Positions 9,150 to 21,702 of a DNA stretch of 64,000 bases are shown piece by piece; position 1 is the first letter of the stretch, and the number at the start of each line of letters is the position of its first letter. The notes under the pieces are model-generated. The model did no database searches. It saw only the letters and a list, made by a program, of their open reading frames with translations, and was not told the origin of the DNA. A program made the position numbers and the translations under genes. The stretch is from the NCBI GenBank assembly GCA_036362985.1, contig JAYGXS010000001.1:22366585-22430584 (forward strand). The letters run 5' to 3'. The DNA comes from Ligula intestinalis. Its lineage: Eukaryota > Platyhelminthes > Cestoda > Diphyllobothriidea > Diphyllobothriidae.

Positions 9150-10145
9150 ACTTAAAGACCCTGTCCTTCCCCCTTCCTGCCTTCCTCCCCCCCCCCCCGC
9201 CGATTTATTACTACGACTGCTCGGCCAGATAACTGTGTGGCATCTGTCAGATGTGACATCGCTTGATTTGTTACCCCCAACCGGTTTGCAGAGTCACTGC
9301 TTAGCAGATTTCATCTGCTTTGTCAAACAGGAAGACAGTATTTGCAATTTTAGTAAAGTGCGGCACAAGAAACATATAGTCCGCATTTCTGATATGAAAT
9401 ATTTTGTCCTCGGTATGTATTTACAACAGGCATATACGATGGAATATACTAGTGCGGGAGGCAAGGGTAGTTTAGATTCATCAACTTACCCCATAAATCA
9501 CTGATGTGGGCACATGGGTGGAAATTAACCGTGTAATCTACTAGAAACCACTCGTTATGAAAATCTAAAATCAAGTTAAATGATTCATTATACATAGTAT
9601 ATGCATCGATTTTTAGATACATCAATAACATCAAGATTATAAAGACGGTTTTCCTTAGATGTTTACCTTAGTTCATGTTATAGTATATTGTCCAATGGAT
9701 ATGCTATTTCTAGATGCGACAGGATTAACTTTTAGTTTATCACCTGTTCTGTAAAATACAAATACGGGCCTTGCGTTACCTTTGTGACACATATAACCTA
9801 TCTTGACCATGTGGGAGAAATGTCGCGACGGCTTAGCAACTGCATGTTTTTGTTTCACAACACAGATAACGAGTAATAAATGCATAGCCGAAAGAAGTTG
9901 TCGGTGTGAAAAAAGCATGGTCATTTTTCAGAAGACATAATTAGACCGCTGAAGTGAAAAGTTATTTCAGAACGCGGCGAAAAAAAGGTCTGTGCGTGTA
10001 CAAAGGGGTGTGGAGAGTTTGGGCCACGGTCGGGTTTTTCCCTCTTTGTATGGGCAACTTCCAATTAACCTAGCGTCCGAGCTGTTCATTCACCAGCATG
10101 AAACCGGGAGGCTCTATTTAGGTCAATAGATTGTCCACCTGTTTC
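9150..10145. other. no gene recognised
   Basis: C-rich run near 9187-9199, otherwise AT-rich. Two overlapping short frames on opposite strands (9235-9504 and 9449-9634) lack any domain. Confidence 0.45.
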
Positions 10146-10159
10146 TGCTACTCATGTCT

Positions 10160-10198
10160 CTGATGACGAATCCGCGATGGATATAAAAACGTCAGGTG
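10160..10198 (+). ncRNA. hammerhead-like repeat, copy a
   Basis: Contains CTGATGACGAATCC, a short loop, GGATAT, then AAAAACGTCAGG. The related copies suggest a consensus with CTGATGA, a stem GAATCC/GGAT.TC, GAAA and palindromic ACGT followed by CAGG. Here GAAA has become AAAA, so this copy is probably inactive. TCT before the core can pair with AGG after GTC. Confidence 0.35.
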
Positions 10199-11855
10199 AA
10201 AAAACATATTGTCCCAGCGATCAAGTCTTCTTCTTCTCAATTGTCCACTATGCAGGATGCGTTTAGTGGTAGGGAGCGGGGAATTTGTTTTCTGATTTTA
10301 CAAGCCCTTCAGGTGAGTGCTCAATTGACCTGGTTTTCAGTTGTTTCGCAATCCACCCAGTGGACTTATGTTCAGAACTGCATGTGAATCTCCAAAGACT
10401 GGTTGAATTTCAGTTTTTTAATTACCTAAGAAGTTAAATTATGTTCGCAGCATACATCAGTAGATTTAAGATGTATAGGTATAGACAGAAATTACAAGTG
10501 TATGTTTGGGCTAAAAACCCGTCAACCACTGCGTAGTATACACTTGCTGCCAACGGAAAGACTATAGTAATGGTATTTACCGACAAACACAGAGCACACC
10601 CGCGAAACAATGTTTACTTTTTGGTCGATATACTGGTTTCGGAGGTTCAGCAGCGGCAGAATACCAGCGAAACACGTGTCTGGGCCTTTTAGCTAGTACC
10701 TTGGTTGGTAGTATGGTAAGTTACAACATCCATATATACTGCTTGAAGTGCCGTGTATCGGCATGGCATCTTTCGTTAGCTTTTCGTGGACTAATAACTA
10801 TGGACTGAGCTGCATTTTGCAAGTCTTTCCAATGATGCATCGCAGCTGCTGCTCGACTGCTTTTGAATTATTGTCGTCTAGCTAGGGCAAGGGTATTGCA
10901 ACTGACTTTTTTTCGGAACTTTCCAGCCTGACTTCTTGCCGCAGGCGAATGAAACGGGCTGGATAAAAGGGGAGTTGCTTTCAGGCATGTCTACTCTGAC
11001 TCCAGTACATCATTTGAACTACTTTTTCTGCTCTTGATAAGCGCGTTTAGACACGATTTTGCTTACGTTGCATCGGTGGGTGATTACTGAAAAGCTGATA
11101 GTGAACTTTGCAAGCATGCCCGTCGAAGCCTGGTTGTTTCAGGAAAACGTTTTTCTCTTAATTCATAAAGACTCACCGGAAGGAAAAGCTTGTTTTTTTT
11201 CCTCTCCATGGTAAATTTAACCTCAGAATACTAACTTTTAACAAAAAGGCAGATCCGAATTATGACTTTCTGAACACACTGGACATATTGTGCACTCGTT
11301 CCTTGTCATTCGTGATAACAAATGACAGAAAGCAAATGATTAGTGGACGCAAACGTTTTCGTCGCAATGAGGTGCACTGTGTATGCTGTTTTTTCCTTTT
11401 TAGTTTGTCTGTAATTGTTATTGACTGACAGTTTCCAGCAAAGATTGACTGACAGATTTAGAACGCGCAGAAAACAATGGAATAAATCGTTAACCTGGCA
11501 CCTTCTGTTCCCTCAGTAACTCATTATTTTCCGAAAGCCTATCTCGGTATGACTGGCTATTAAAAAACTGCAGTTCGCTCCATGGTGCCCATTTGTGGGA
11601 ATTCCGATTCATCCTCCTTGCCATTTCCTCAACCGTTATACCCACTGTGGTTTATGGAAGCATCGAGCAAGCTTTTTAGACTAACGTAGTGGTATCTTTC
11701 AGCAATGGTTGTTTGTGAAGTGTGCCACCGTAGATCTTTCTCAGCGCGGGCTTTTCAAATTAAGCCACCAACTTCCCTTTGTTTAGTTGGACGTCACTGA
11801 GTTCATCAGTGTATGATGCTAGCAGCGCTTTGAACGCAATCCAATTTGGCCTATA
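10199..11855. other. no gene recognised
   Basis: AT-rich, short frames only. No repeat, tRNA or domain seen. Confidence 0.5.
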
Positions 11856-12264
11856 CAGTAGTCGCCGGTTATTAAGCCCACTTCGGGTCCAGACCAAATT
11901 GGGCTTAATAAGCGGCGGGCGCACTAACCGGAGACTCCTAGTTCTTGATTAGCAAACACAGTATAGGCACTATACATTACATACGTAGTGTATTATGTGT
12001 AAAGCTTGGTTATGTACAAAAAAGAATGCTGTTTGTCTGTATTTTACGTAATACCAAAAACAAAAATGATTTGCGACACGTAACCAGTTGCGCACGCAGA
12101 GAGATCAGAATTTCACTCTATCCTGTTGGCAAACTAGGCTTTGTAGCCGGCAACTGGGCTTATTAGCCAGCGGATTTTGCTATGTAAAATTCCGTCCCAA
12201 GTTGACATGGGCTTAACACGCGGCTGGGCCTATTAACCGTGGGCTTAATAACCGGCGACTACTG
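11856..12264. mobile_element. 409-bp MITE with perfect 25-bp terminal inverted repeats
   Basis: Positions 11856-11880 begin CAGTAGTCGCCGGTTATTAA and are perfectly complementary to 12240-12264. Both ends are flanked by TA (11854-11855 and 12265-12266), the target duplication of Tc1/mariner/pogo transposons. The CAGTA terminus fits pogo-like elements. Internal subterminal copies of GGGCTTAATAACCGGC-like motifs lie at about 11901, 12156, 12209, 12226 and 12241, in both orientations relative to the ends, as expected for transposase binding sites. No coding capacity: the 73-codon frame inside is unremarkable. Confidence 0.88.
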
Positions 12265-12266
12265 TA

Positions 12267-13839
12267 TTTGGTGAATTATCCATGGATATTTATCCGCGAT
12301 GTCGATAACTGCAGTCCTTGAAAATTATGAATTTCTTTTGATTTCCCTGTGTTGTGAGTTCGTGTGCTGCTTTGATTTTTTTATGAATGGAGACGGTTCC
12401 TGCTGATACTGTCGGAATAATATTTTCAAAATAAAGCGTATGACTGTCGATCTCTTTAGAGAGCTGCAACACAAAGAGCTTAAACTCCTGAGCAAAAAGT
12501 AAAGTCTGACAGTCCGAAGTCATGAGAACAGTTGATGACTTCCACGCTGCAGTTCATGTGAAGCTCTCTTCAGAGTGTAATTAGACCACACTGTTAATTT
12601 CGGTACTGCACTTAAGTTAGTCCGCATCCGCATTGACGTAAGCTTGCCAAAAAACACACCTTCTTAGCACAAGGTGTCTTTTCAATACAGTTAAGCAATT
12701 GTGTGCGGCGTACATGTGCTCTTTTTTCGTCCATGCCTCTAGTATCACCATTTCCATATTACATTTTGCCGTGAGCTGTAAATGAGGATGGAAGGAGTAC
12801 AGTGCTCGTTTCCTACCAGGGCTTTTTCAAGTTTTTCCCGTACAAGGGAACGTCCTCCCAGGCATCCCTCCCAAACCACCAGGACACTGGCGACCATGGA
12901 GGATGCAGGGACCCACATGCAGCAGCAGCAATAGCAGATGGGCTCGGCTTTACTTCCGGGCATGTAACGATTCATCCTAGCCACCCTGTAGATAGTCAGA
13001 TAGTCCCGTGTAAAGACGCACTTTTAAACCCTTCTCGGAGCGCAAATGGCAAGAAAGGTGTCGTGTACAAAAACTCTACCTGTCCGCCTGTTCAGGTAGC
13101 TGCGGCTAGTTTAGTTCCCATGCAAAAATAATAAAATAACTCTTCTAACTATTCGCTATTACAGGAATCTGACTGGTTCTAGTGGCCTGCAAGTGGCTTT
13201 TTTCCCAACTGACAGACCGCGCAAAAGGAAAACACATTTCTTCATGCCATTTGTTTCCGTTACACCTGCGCAGTGCTGTGTTCAGCTACGTTATCGGGAG
13301 TTGAAATCTCATACGCAACAGGACCTAGAAAATATGGTGTGATTATTTTGTATGGAAACATTCACCAAGGGCCACATCGTGCGAAGACTATCAAATTTGG
13401 TAAACAAGAACGCCACCGTAAAATCTAAAAGGGGGAGGGTTGGGCAGAAGTGTAGGTTTCCAGATTTCTGTGCCAGCTTCAGACAGAAAAATCATGTGCA
13501 TAAGCTTCAGTGGAAGATTGGGTGCCTGCTGCGGAATCGGTCTCTGACTCATTGTGAATCTTGTTTTCGCCTGATAAACTGCACTAACATGAGCTTAACC
13601 CACCCTCATTTCAGGATAGGACACGCACTGGATCGGCATTTTGTTGGATAAACCTACGACGGATTTGTGATTTTGGGAGAAAGAGCGTGATGCTTTGAGG
13701 CCAACGGCGACAAAATGTAGTGGCATGAAGAAAACTGTGGCGACGTCGGTAAGGATGACTTGCGGTCCATCATAACAGTACACGGAAACGAGAACAGTCC
13801 ACATTACAGGTGGCCCTGCGCTAAATTCCTGGAAATTGG
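12267..13839. other. no gene recognised
   Basis: Two open frames of about 110 and 99 codons on the plus strand (12802-13131, 13352-13651) and overlapping minus frames have no recognisable domain, signal or splice context. They are recorded as unsupported. Confidence 0.4.
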
Positions 13840-14005
13840 GTCTAGTGTCAGGGTGAGTGTTTATGTTAGGTTAAGGATTGGCGTTAAGATCAAAATTTGG
13901 GTTAGGAACAGGATTATATTGAGGAACAACGTATGGATTCATGTTAACTGTAGGGTGTTGGTTTAGATTAGTGTCAGGGTTAAAACGAAGGTCAAAGTTT
14001 TCGTT
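13840..14005 (+). repeat. degenerate TTAGGG-like tract
   Basis: Repeated near-variants of GGTTAGG and GTCAGGGT: GTGTCAGGGTGAG, GTTAGGTTAAGG, TTGGGTTAGGAAC, GTGTCAGGGTTAA. It looks like a decayed telomere-like or minisatellite array. Similar tracts occur at 24840-25010 (opposite strand) and 34045-34115. Confidence 0.5.
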
Positions 14006-16360
14006 TTATTTTAGGATTAATTCATCGGAATGTTCACCCTTCGTAGAATTTATCACAAAGCCGCTTATTTTAAGTTGATGGGACATTCCTACTTCCGTCT
14101 TCTGTCTAGAAGGCTATACCAGGCATCCTTGCTGAGACACCCTCAGGTCATCAAAATAGAAAGTAGTGCAGTCAACGAAGTTGCTATGAAAGTCCCCGAT
14201 ATCACACCAGCGATACTGTGAGTGGTTGGAATCTAAAAATGAATAACCACAGAAACGGTTGTTCACTGTAAACCAATGTCTGCCGTTAAAGTAACATCAT
14301 TTCGCGTGGAAGACTCTTTTAATCAGTTGTCAAAGGAAATTGAGCCGAAGTTAAGGGAAGCCCAAAGCAACGCCCCACCACAACCTTAGGCATACCCTTC
14401 GCATGTCGACATAACATATCATTCTGCTTATCGTTTACCATTTCACAGGACCAATCCCTCCTGTTCCCGTTGCTAGGCGGACTCTGCTAGTTGACTTTTT
14501 TGCTGGACCCACCCCCACCGATGCTTACTGCATATCATCCTTGTCGTTTACGGTTTATTTTGCCATTATTTACCAAGACTGCTTGACATACCCTTACCTA
14601 GTGATAAATAAATACACCGAGACCCTTTGTAGTTGGTCAGGGTATACTCTGACATTTGACGACCGCATAAAATGTTATGGGGCCTCATCAGGACGGTACA
14701 ATAATAAACTTTATAGCCAGGCAGTGAAAAGCGAAAAGGGAACAAAGTTGGGGGAGAGGAGACGCACCGATGATGGTTAACTAACTAAGGGAAAGAATTA
14801 TGGTCTAGTTCTCTAAGGGGTAGCGTGCTTTACTGTGACAATAAAATAAAGTAGAGGGCTGGTGAAGCACAATCACAGACGTGAGTTTAGCAAAATTTGA
14901 CCTTTGCAATGTTTTCCTGTGTTTCATGATCCAAATTTCACTCAATTCATAAACTTCAATCTTATGGTTCGTTATTAATATCCCCACACTAACAAAAACC
15001 TCAGGATTGTTTAATGCGAGACCTGCGGGTGAGGAATATCTGGAGAAGGAAAATTGCAAAAGTTAGAGCGTCTAGTAGTACTAAATAATAAACAAATTTA
15101 TTTAAAAATCCTCAGGTATGGCAACTAAAAGATTTCGAAAATTTAACCGAATCGGAGACAATTGAATAAACCACCGCGAAAGGAATAAGAGCAGATCGGA
15201 AGCTAATGGGAAGTTTAACTAATAGGAAACAAGAACTGAATAAATAATACCCATAACTTGACCAAAATTAGTCGACTGACATTCTTATATCGATTCTTTA
15301 CCGAATTTTCCAGATGAACGTATAAACATGATGAGCAATTTTATTTTCGAATTTTCTTAAATTCCACAAAAACTTCTAGCGCTGTTGGACAGATATTGTA
15401 ATACGATAAGCCAAAAAGCAACCACATGTCGCCGTTATCTATATGTTATGTACAGTAAACTACAGTTCAGTGATTGAAAAACTTGTAAGAACAGGTTCCG
15501 GAAAGAAAATGTTCCAAAGCACTGGCTGGTTGACGATTAACTTTGCACGCAGCTTATCTATTTGCAAAATAGAAATTCAAACGACACAGGTCTTCTAACG
15601 GAGGTTTTAAGTAGATGTAGGACGACAATAGTAATAATATTAGGACCTTCAACAGGGTATTCACTGGCGCAATCTCCTTAAATTTTTTTCACGGGAATTA
15701 AAAATTACAGTACTTTGTGTATCATACGTTTAAAATAGAAAAAATTCAACGTTTTCATACAGCTTTTTGACGGTTTTGTTAGTGGATGACATCTTTTTGC
15801 CATCTATAGTTCCATTCTCACAGATACTTTTATGAACGTCTCAGTCCCAAAGATATAGCAGATCAGTTTCACCGGTGAAAATTGTATTATAGATCAACTG
15901 GTAATGTAGACTTGTCCATTCTGCTAAAGCTGACTTAGTAAAGTGGCATGGCTCTCAAGCTGCATTCTCCGTTATACCAAGCTGATCGAAAAAGGCGCAT
16001 TAAAATATTGTTTGCGAGTCATTTTTCCGCATAAGCGGTCATTGATTGGCGCAATTTATTGCATGCCAAATGCTTACTAGTAGTACATAGAACACAACGA
16101 CGATAGGTTAATTTATCTACGAGGTCAGCATTCCAGTTCTAAGTAGAACCAGAATTGGCTTACTGGAACCGACCTAGCTGACTGCAAATTAAATTAATTT
16201 TTAATTATTATGACTTCGTTTAACTCTCTAGCTATGGAGCCTTGGAAATGCTCCTGTACGATACATTTCTAAAGCTTAATTTTTGCCTATAGACGCAAAA
16301 AATTGAGTTCAAGGGAACAGCTCATAAGAAAGTGGTGTGATCGCTGGAAGAATACTTTTA
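14006..16360. other. no gene recognised
   Basis: AT-rich, short frames only. No repeats or RNA genes noted. Confidence 0.5.
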
Positions 16361-16410
16361 TTTGCCTGACGTTTCGCCATTTTGCTCGAATCTATGAGTA
16401 ACGTTAGTCA
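16361..16410 (-). ncRNA. hammerhead-like repeat, copy b (partial)
   Basis: Minus strand carries GGCGAAACGTCAGGCAAAT, identical in its 3' half to the consensus, but the 5' CTGATGA half is replaced by CTCATAGATTC. A partial, decayed member of the family found at 10160, 23650, 23770 and 62280-62341. Confidence 0.35.
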
Positions 16411-17884
16411 CAGCTGAAGCAAGTCAACGCACAGGAACTTCAATATTTGTTGGAAGCAGTTATTATGTTACCGAATATCTATTATAATAACCAGTTGTTG
16501 TAGTCAGTGCCGGGGTTGTGTTTTATGAGTTGGTGGCTTGTTCCGCCCTATCCGAGTCCTTAATTGTCGTAATTTCACCACCGCGGTTGCTTCTTGGCGT
16601 GATAATTACTCGGCTGTTTCGCTTTTTGATGCGTAATTTGTGGAAGTCTTTGCCCAAACCCTCCTCACATTGCCAATCTCCCTGTCAGGCTGAGGTTGGG
16701 CAGATAACGCGAAGGTTGAGGGTCATTTTGATCGCTAATCGGCTGTGAGTTGGAGAACCACAACTCGAGCAGCTCACGCCTCACGTAGATGTCACCTTTC
16801 GGGTTCGTAAAAACGAAATGTGTGGTCGGGTTCCGTTAAATGCGCTAAAATCTGAGAGTTGCATCGTTTCTACCTACTGCCGATTCGTGTACGGCCATCC
16901 GCGTTGACTCATTACACTTCGGTGTAATTGCCAATAGTGCTAGTTTCAAGTGAGCATCTGAAACTTCCGGCAAAAAGTACTTTTTTTCCAAAGATCGGAT
17001 ATCCTTTCACTCTCTCTGCTATTTGGCTTACAACACTTACTAGTGCCGACAGATCAAAAGGCAGCACCAAGAATATCAATCGGTTGCTTAGGCCATCATA
17101 ACCGCTGTCCAATAAGAATACTTGTGAAACGTTAGGGGTACTGTCAGAATTGCACGGCCTATTTTAAGATCCCCCAGATGAAACGCCAGTGGTTTTAACT
17201 ACTATGACATTTTTTAGATAACTTATCGTTCACTGATCCTCATTCAGCCCAACTTCCTTTTCTATCGGCTAGATGCAGAGCAACTGCAAACTGAGTTAGA
17301 GTACGTGCCGATATTAAACTGCATGTTAAGCAATACCTCAAAGATATCTGAAACTCAAAATCCAGATAGACCAAAGTATTGCCTTTGTAAATTTCAAGAT
17401 TCCATTTTCGATAAACTCCCGTTTTTAGTAGGATGTAAAGTCTGTGTAAATGCATGTTTTACTCACCTAACGGTGCCATCTTACGTGGTAAGGCAGCATA
17501 AACAGGTGAGTACTCTCAAGTTATGGCTTTCCATTTGATGAATGTTATTTCCTTTAAAAGTACACCAAACATGAGCCTAAGCATAAGCGCTGCTTATGTA
17601 AAACATTACGCCATCGATGAGATTAAAAACTCAGAGAAAATGGATAAAAGGCGGGGAACATGTTCAAAATAAGGGAATCAACTTGAACGCTACTGGGTAC
17701 GTGTTTAATTAAAACAAAACACTACTTAAACAGTCAAGTGTTTCGTCATCTACAGCACATACTTTATTCCATGGGAAAGAAAGCAATAAAACTACGTTCT
17801 CAGAGGACTTAAGCCTTGAGAGTCCCTGCTATTTGTTTTCCCTTTAAAAGTACGTATTAGCCGTCACAGACTTGCGGCACCAGT
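16411..17884. other. no gene recognised
   Basis: AT-rich. Short frames on both strands without domains. Confidence 0.45.
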
Positions 17885-17985
17885 CAGGGGCGTCGTAGCT
17901 TACGTGGTTACTGTGGTGACTGCCTTTAAATCCAGCTCTCGCTGTCCTAGGTTCCAACCCCACCGAGGTCACCAACTTCCTCTCA
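17885..17985 (+). repeat. tRNA-like SINE fragment
   Basis: CGTCGTAGCTTACGTGGTTA resembles an A box and CTAGGTTCCAACCCC resembles a B box about 55 bp downstream. No continuous cloverleaf was found, so it is called a SINE head and not a tRNA gene. Confidence 0.45.
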
Positions 17986-19019
17986 CTTGGAAGTTTACTA
18001 AATGACGAGTTCCTACGTTTTCATTGGTTTATTTTGGAAGGACTGGAGGACTAGGATTCACGCTGCAATGGCTCTATCAAAATGTGTCCATTGCAGCACT
18101 CTCCCGCATGTAAGCTCCGAGTCACCCTTTCAGTAGGTCCGTAGAAGTTGAGTGTGTACAGAATCGTGCGTGGTACGCGTAGACGGATTGTTTAGCTTTG
18201 CTAGCGACCGTTTCGGTGCCCAACTCTGGTCATACTGTCGTCGTGCGTCCCTCCTTGCACTGTTGTCAAAGGCAGAAAGCGTGTGGTGGATGTCGTGCAT
18301 GTATATCTCTCTGTGAGTAAATTCACACAAAATTCGCAGGTTTTTAACCTAGTCGATGGAGTATGCAGTGAACTTCGTCGCTAGTGACAACCAAACTGCC
18401 ATTTTTGCTTGAGGCAAAGTCCATTGAACTGTAATGGGTTAGTCAGCGGTAAACCCTATTCTAATGACATTAAGTTAAGTCTAAAGAGCACACCGGTCAG
18501 GGTCTTGGCTTAGGTGAGGTTTGTAACGACTGAGTTAGAAACTCGGAGGTCACATCGAAACCTTCGTTACAGGTAAGACCAATAGAATGCTGACTTGCAT
18601 CTAAAAGGGCTGTCTACGTCTACTCCACCCACATTTAATCTCTTCTCCAGTGCAAAATTAATCGATACATATAGAGTACCTCAGAAGTAAACTAAATGGC
18701 CGACGCGTTTTTTAAGAACCGCCACAAGCCTATTATTTGTCAGATTATTTTTACAAGCTGAAAGTTCTTGATTTTTAGTGAACAGGCCACGTATCCAGCC
18801 TTCAAATGGCTACTCCCACATGCTTAAGCCGTCATCTACACAGTCACCAGTAAAGCATTTGGATTGATCAACGACCGCCACTCTCCGAGAATTTACAACC
18901 ACAAATATGATTTTGCCATTTGTGTCATCACGAAAGGCTTCCAATAAGTGGTAAACCCGATGGAATTCATACCTCTTCAAGAGCCATGCTGACCGCGCAG
19001 AGTCAGGAATGAAAAATAG
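17986..19019. other. no gene recognised
   Basis: Short frames only. A minus-strand frame (18130-18330) with Arg/Asp/His-rich content has no family match that I recognise. Confidence 0.4.
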
Positions 19020-19810
19020 CAAACCGTGGGATAGAGAGAGGGGGGAAGGAAAGAAGTTGGGATGGGCTGGTGTGGGAGAACGCTTTGAGCCCCCTACACT
19101 CGTTTTACCCCTGCTCCGTCTAAATCACTAATTACGACGGGAACTTGCGGCGTTCCCGCGCAACACCGCAAGCCCGCACTCACATTACGGAAGGAACGAA
19201 GTGAGAACGAGAGAGAGAGAGAGAGAGAGAGCGAGCAAGCGAAAGAGTAATAAGATCAAATTAGCCGCAGTGAAACCTCTCTAAATCCCCCCCCCCCCCC
19301 CCACCCAACCCACCGTCGTCGCTGAACCTGCGCGGTCCCGCGCCCCCAGTCGAGCGACAGTGTTGAGGAAAGTCGAGCGGGCTTACACAAAGTGTTGTGT
19401 GCGCACGCGCGTGTCGCCCTCACTCAACGTTACTTAAACGGTAGTTGAGTCGGGCGACTGTTTCGCTCATGGCCTAAACAGACACGCCATCTCAAAACAC
19501 CGCTCTCTCTCTCTCTCTCTCCCCGCTCTAGTCCCCCTCCAGCGTCCAAAGCAGTTGCCTGAGAAGACTCAATGTCACATGTGTGAGGACATAGTCGGTC
19601 GCACCACTGCGCCCTCCTCCACCCCTCCTCCCGTCGCCGAGGCTGGCCCAGCAGGCCGCTCTCGCCTCTCTCTCTCTCTCTCTCCGCTGAGGCCTGCGCT
19701 ACTGACAGTGGCGCAGTGGTTCTGATATCAAACGGGGAGATGAGCGCACGCAGCCCGATGGTTACGGCATGTTGCGTGATAACGGGTGTTTTCTCAGCTC
19801 TTGGTTAACT

Positions 19811-19842
<32 letters not shown>

Positions 19843-19860
19843 CACCACCATTACATCTTC
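19020..19860. promoter_or_regulatory. GC-rich, microsatellite-rich island; possible promoter
   Basis: A CpG- and GC-rich block standing out from AT-rich neighbours. It contains (GA)n at 19208-19231, poly-C at 19287-19302, (CT)n at about 19504-19521 and 19666-19683, and (CCG)n at 19811-19841. The flank upstream of the protocadherin exon (48362-49140) has the same character, so this may be another promoter or 5' UTR region. No coding exon could be assigned to it. The polyalanine frame across the CCG repeat is an artefact. Confidence 0.45.
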
Positions 19861-21702
19861 TGTCATAAGTTGGCAGGCGGTGCTGTAGACTTTCAAACGG
19901 GGGTAGGGGACGGGCGCAGGGGACTTTTTGTATCGTTTAATCATATATGTGGCAATGCCGGGAGCGTCTGGAGTACCACTGACTCCTGACAGGTAGTGAA
20001 ACGCAGCAAAAAACGCCCCGAATTCTCATATTGCATTGATGTTGTTTGGCAAATTTGCAGTGATGATAGGCTAGGCAGCATTTTCACAAAACGTGAAATT
20101 TTCTCCATAGCCTCAGAAGCAAGAAATTGGTATAGCTCAAACTAGTTAGGGTATTCGTGTTGGGAAGACTAAGCGAAACCTGTCAAACAGGACATTTTAC
20201 CGACCTTTGAAGTGCTACCTAACTTAAAATTTCCCTGGTAGTACTTTCAAACTCAGCCTGAGTTCAGCTGTCCCCTAGGTCTTTAAGTAACTTTTTTTAA
20301 ATTCATCTCCGAAATTCTGAAAAATCCTGCAGAGAAAACTAAAGTATTTACAAAATAACCCGGACATGTTACCGCTGGGCAGATAGAAATCACCATATCA
20401 GCAGTTTTAAGCAGATTTCATGTTTATTCCTCATGCTAATCTGCGTGTTATAGGACGCAAACTGCAGTTTCCTGCTGGGCGATAAATAAAATTCAGTCTT
20501 GCGACTAAGAATAACTGTCTTTCCCAATAGCGCCAGACGAATGCCGCAGGTCCATTATCTACCGCAGTATTCTGAAGGACAGGGCCAAGCCCGGAGGGGG
20601 GCTGACCTTTACTCTGTTTTTTCAGGACGCGCGATGACTTGCTGTACAAAATTCAGTAGGCAGATGGAAAGCGAAATTCCCCGCACATGAAGGGAGCATT
20701 ATAACGGATGACAGAGAATAGAAATCAGACAAACTTCAAACTACACAGGCCAGAATTCGCTCTTTTTTAATTATTATCAACGATGTTATTAACTCAGTGA
20801 GCAGACATTCAGTGTGATGGCATGTATTTGATTTTGCAGCCATGTAGGTCATGCTTGAAAATGTCCCAGTTGGCTGTTTATACACTGTATCCAGCAAACA
20901 AAACGCATCACGGAAGCTCGCTCCGCAAACAATGCCAGGAGGCTTCTAGAAACAATGCACGCGGATCAGGCATGTATCAATAAGCATATCGATTAAGGCG
21001 CTGCATGGAAATTTCTCAAAGATAAGCAAAAACAGACACAACCAATCGCGGCCGAGTAACACAGTAGGGTAAAAACCCATTTGCACGAACTCCAGCCAAC
21101 CATAGAATCTCTTGATAGGCATCGATAAAAGTTTCTGCTCTGGGACTCTCTGCGAGCATTCGACACTAAGTCTATAGACGCGGCGGGATATGCATGCGCT
21201 ATAATGCGGTCGGTACTTGATATAGAACTGGTTCAGGCTTATATTCTTTCATTTAACCAAGCACAACACCGACCAGCAATCTGCAGCGACAAGAAATGGC
21301 AGCTGGCGAGGCATTGATGAACTGCGGTTCAATAAAGTGTTCATGACCCATATGATAAACATCCAGTGGTGAAACACCTGCGGCAGATGTGTCCGCATGT
21401 TTATGTTTCCGATCCCAGCTGATGGTTAGGGTTATGGTTGGCTGAATGAAGGCCGATAAGCCGGAAATAGTTCTTTAACGCTGTCGGCTCTTTCTGCTCT
21501 TAGAGCTTGACTGGCATCAGCCTGGCATACAGTTGCCTATTTGTGACCCCTATCACACATACGGAGGTTTTTACTTCAGGAAGCCAAGTGGATCGGTGTG
21601 TGCGCAGTCCTGAGTGACTACCTATATAGACCGAAATGCATTGCCGATAAAGATTACGAAGACGGGAGTGGTCCATCGGCGAGCGCCCACCTACCATATC
21701 TA
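19861..21702. other. no gene recognised
   Basis: AT-moderate, short frames. Near 21415-21480 lies a SINE-tail-like piece (GTTAGGGTTATGGTTGGCTG, then GAAGGCCGATAAGCC) resembling the arms of the palindrome at 62071-62546. Confidence 0.45.

Noticed and set aside
12802..13131. 109-codon plus-strand frame
   Set aside because: No domain, overlapped by a minus frame, no splice or conservation evidence.
19762..19989. Frames with polyalanine or polyarginine
   Set aside because: Translations of the (CCG)n microsatellite.
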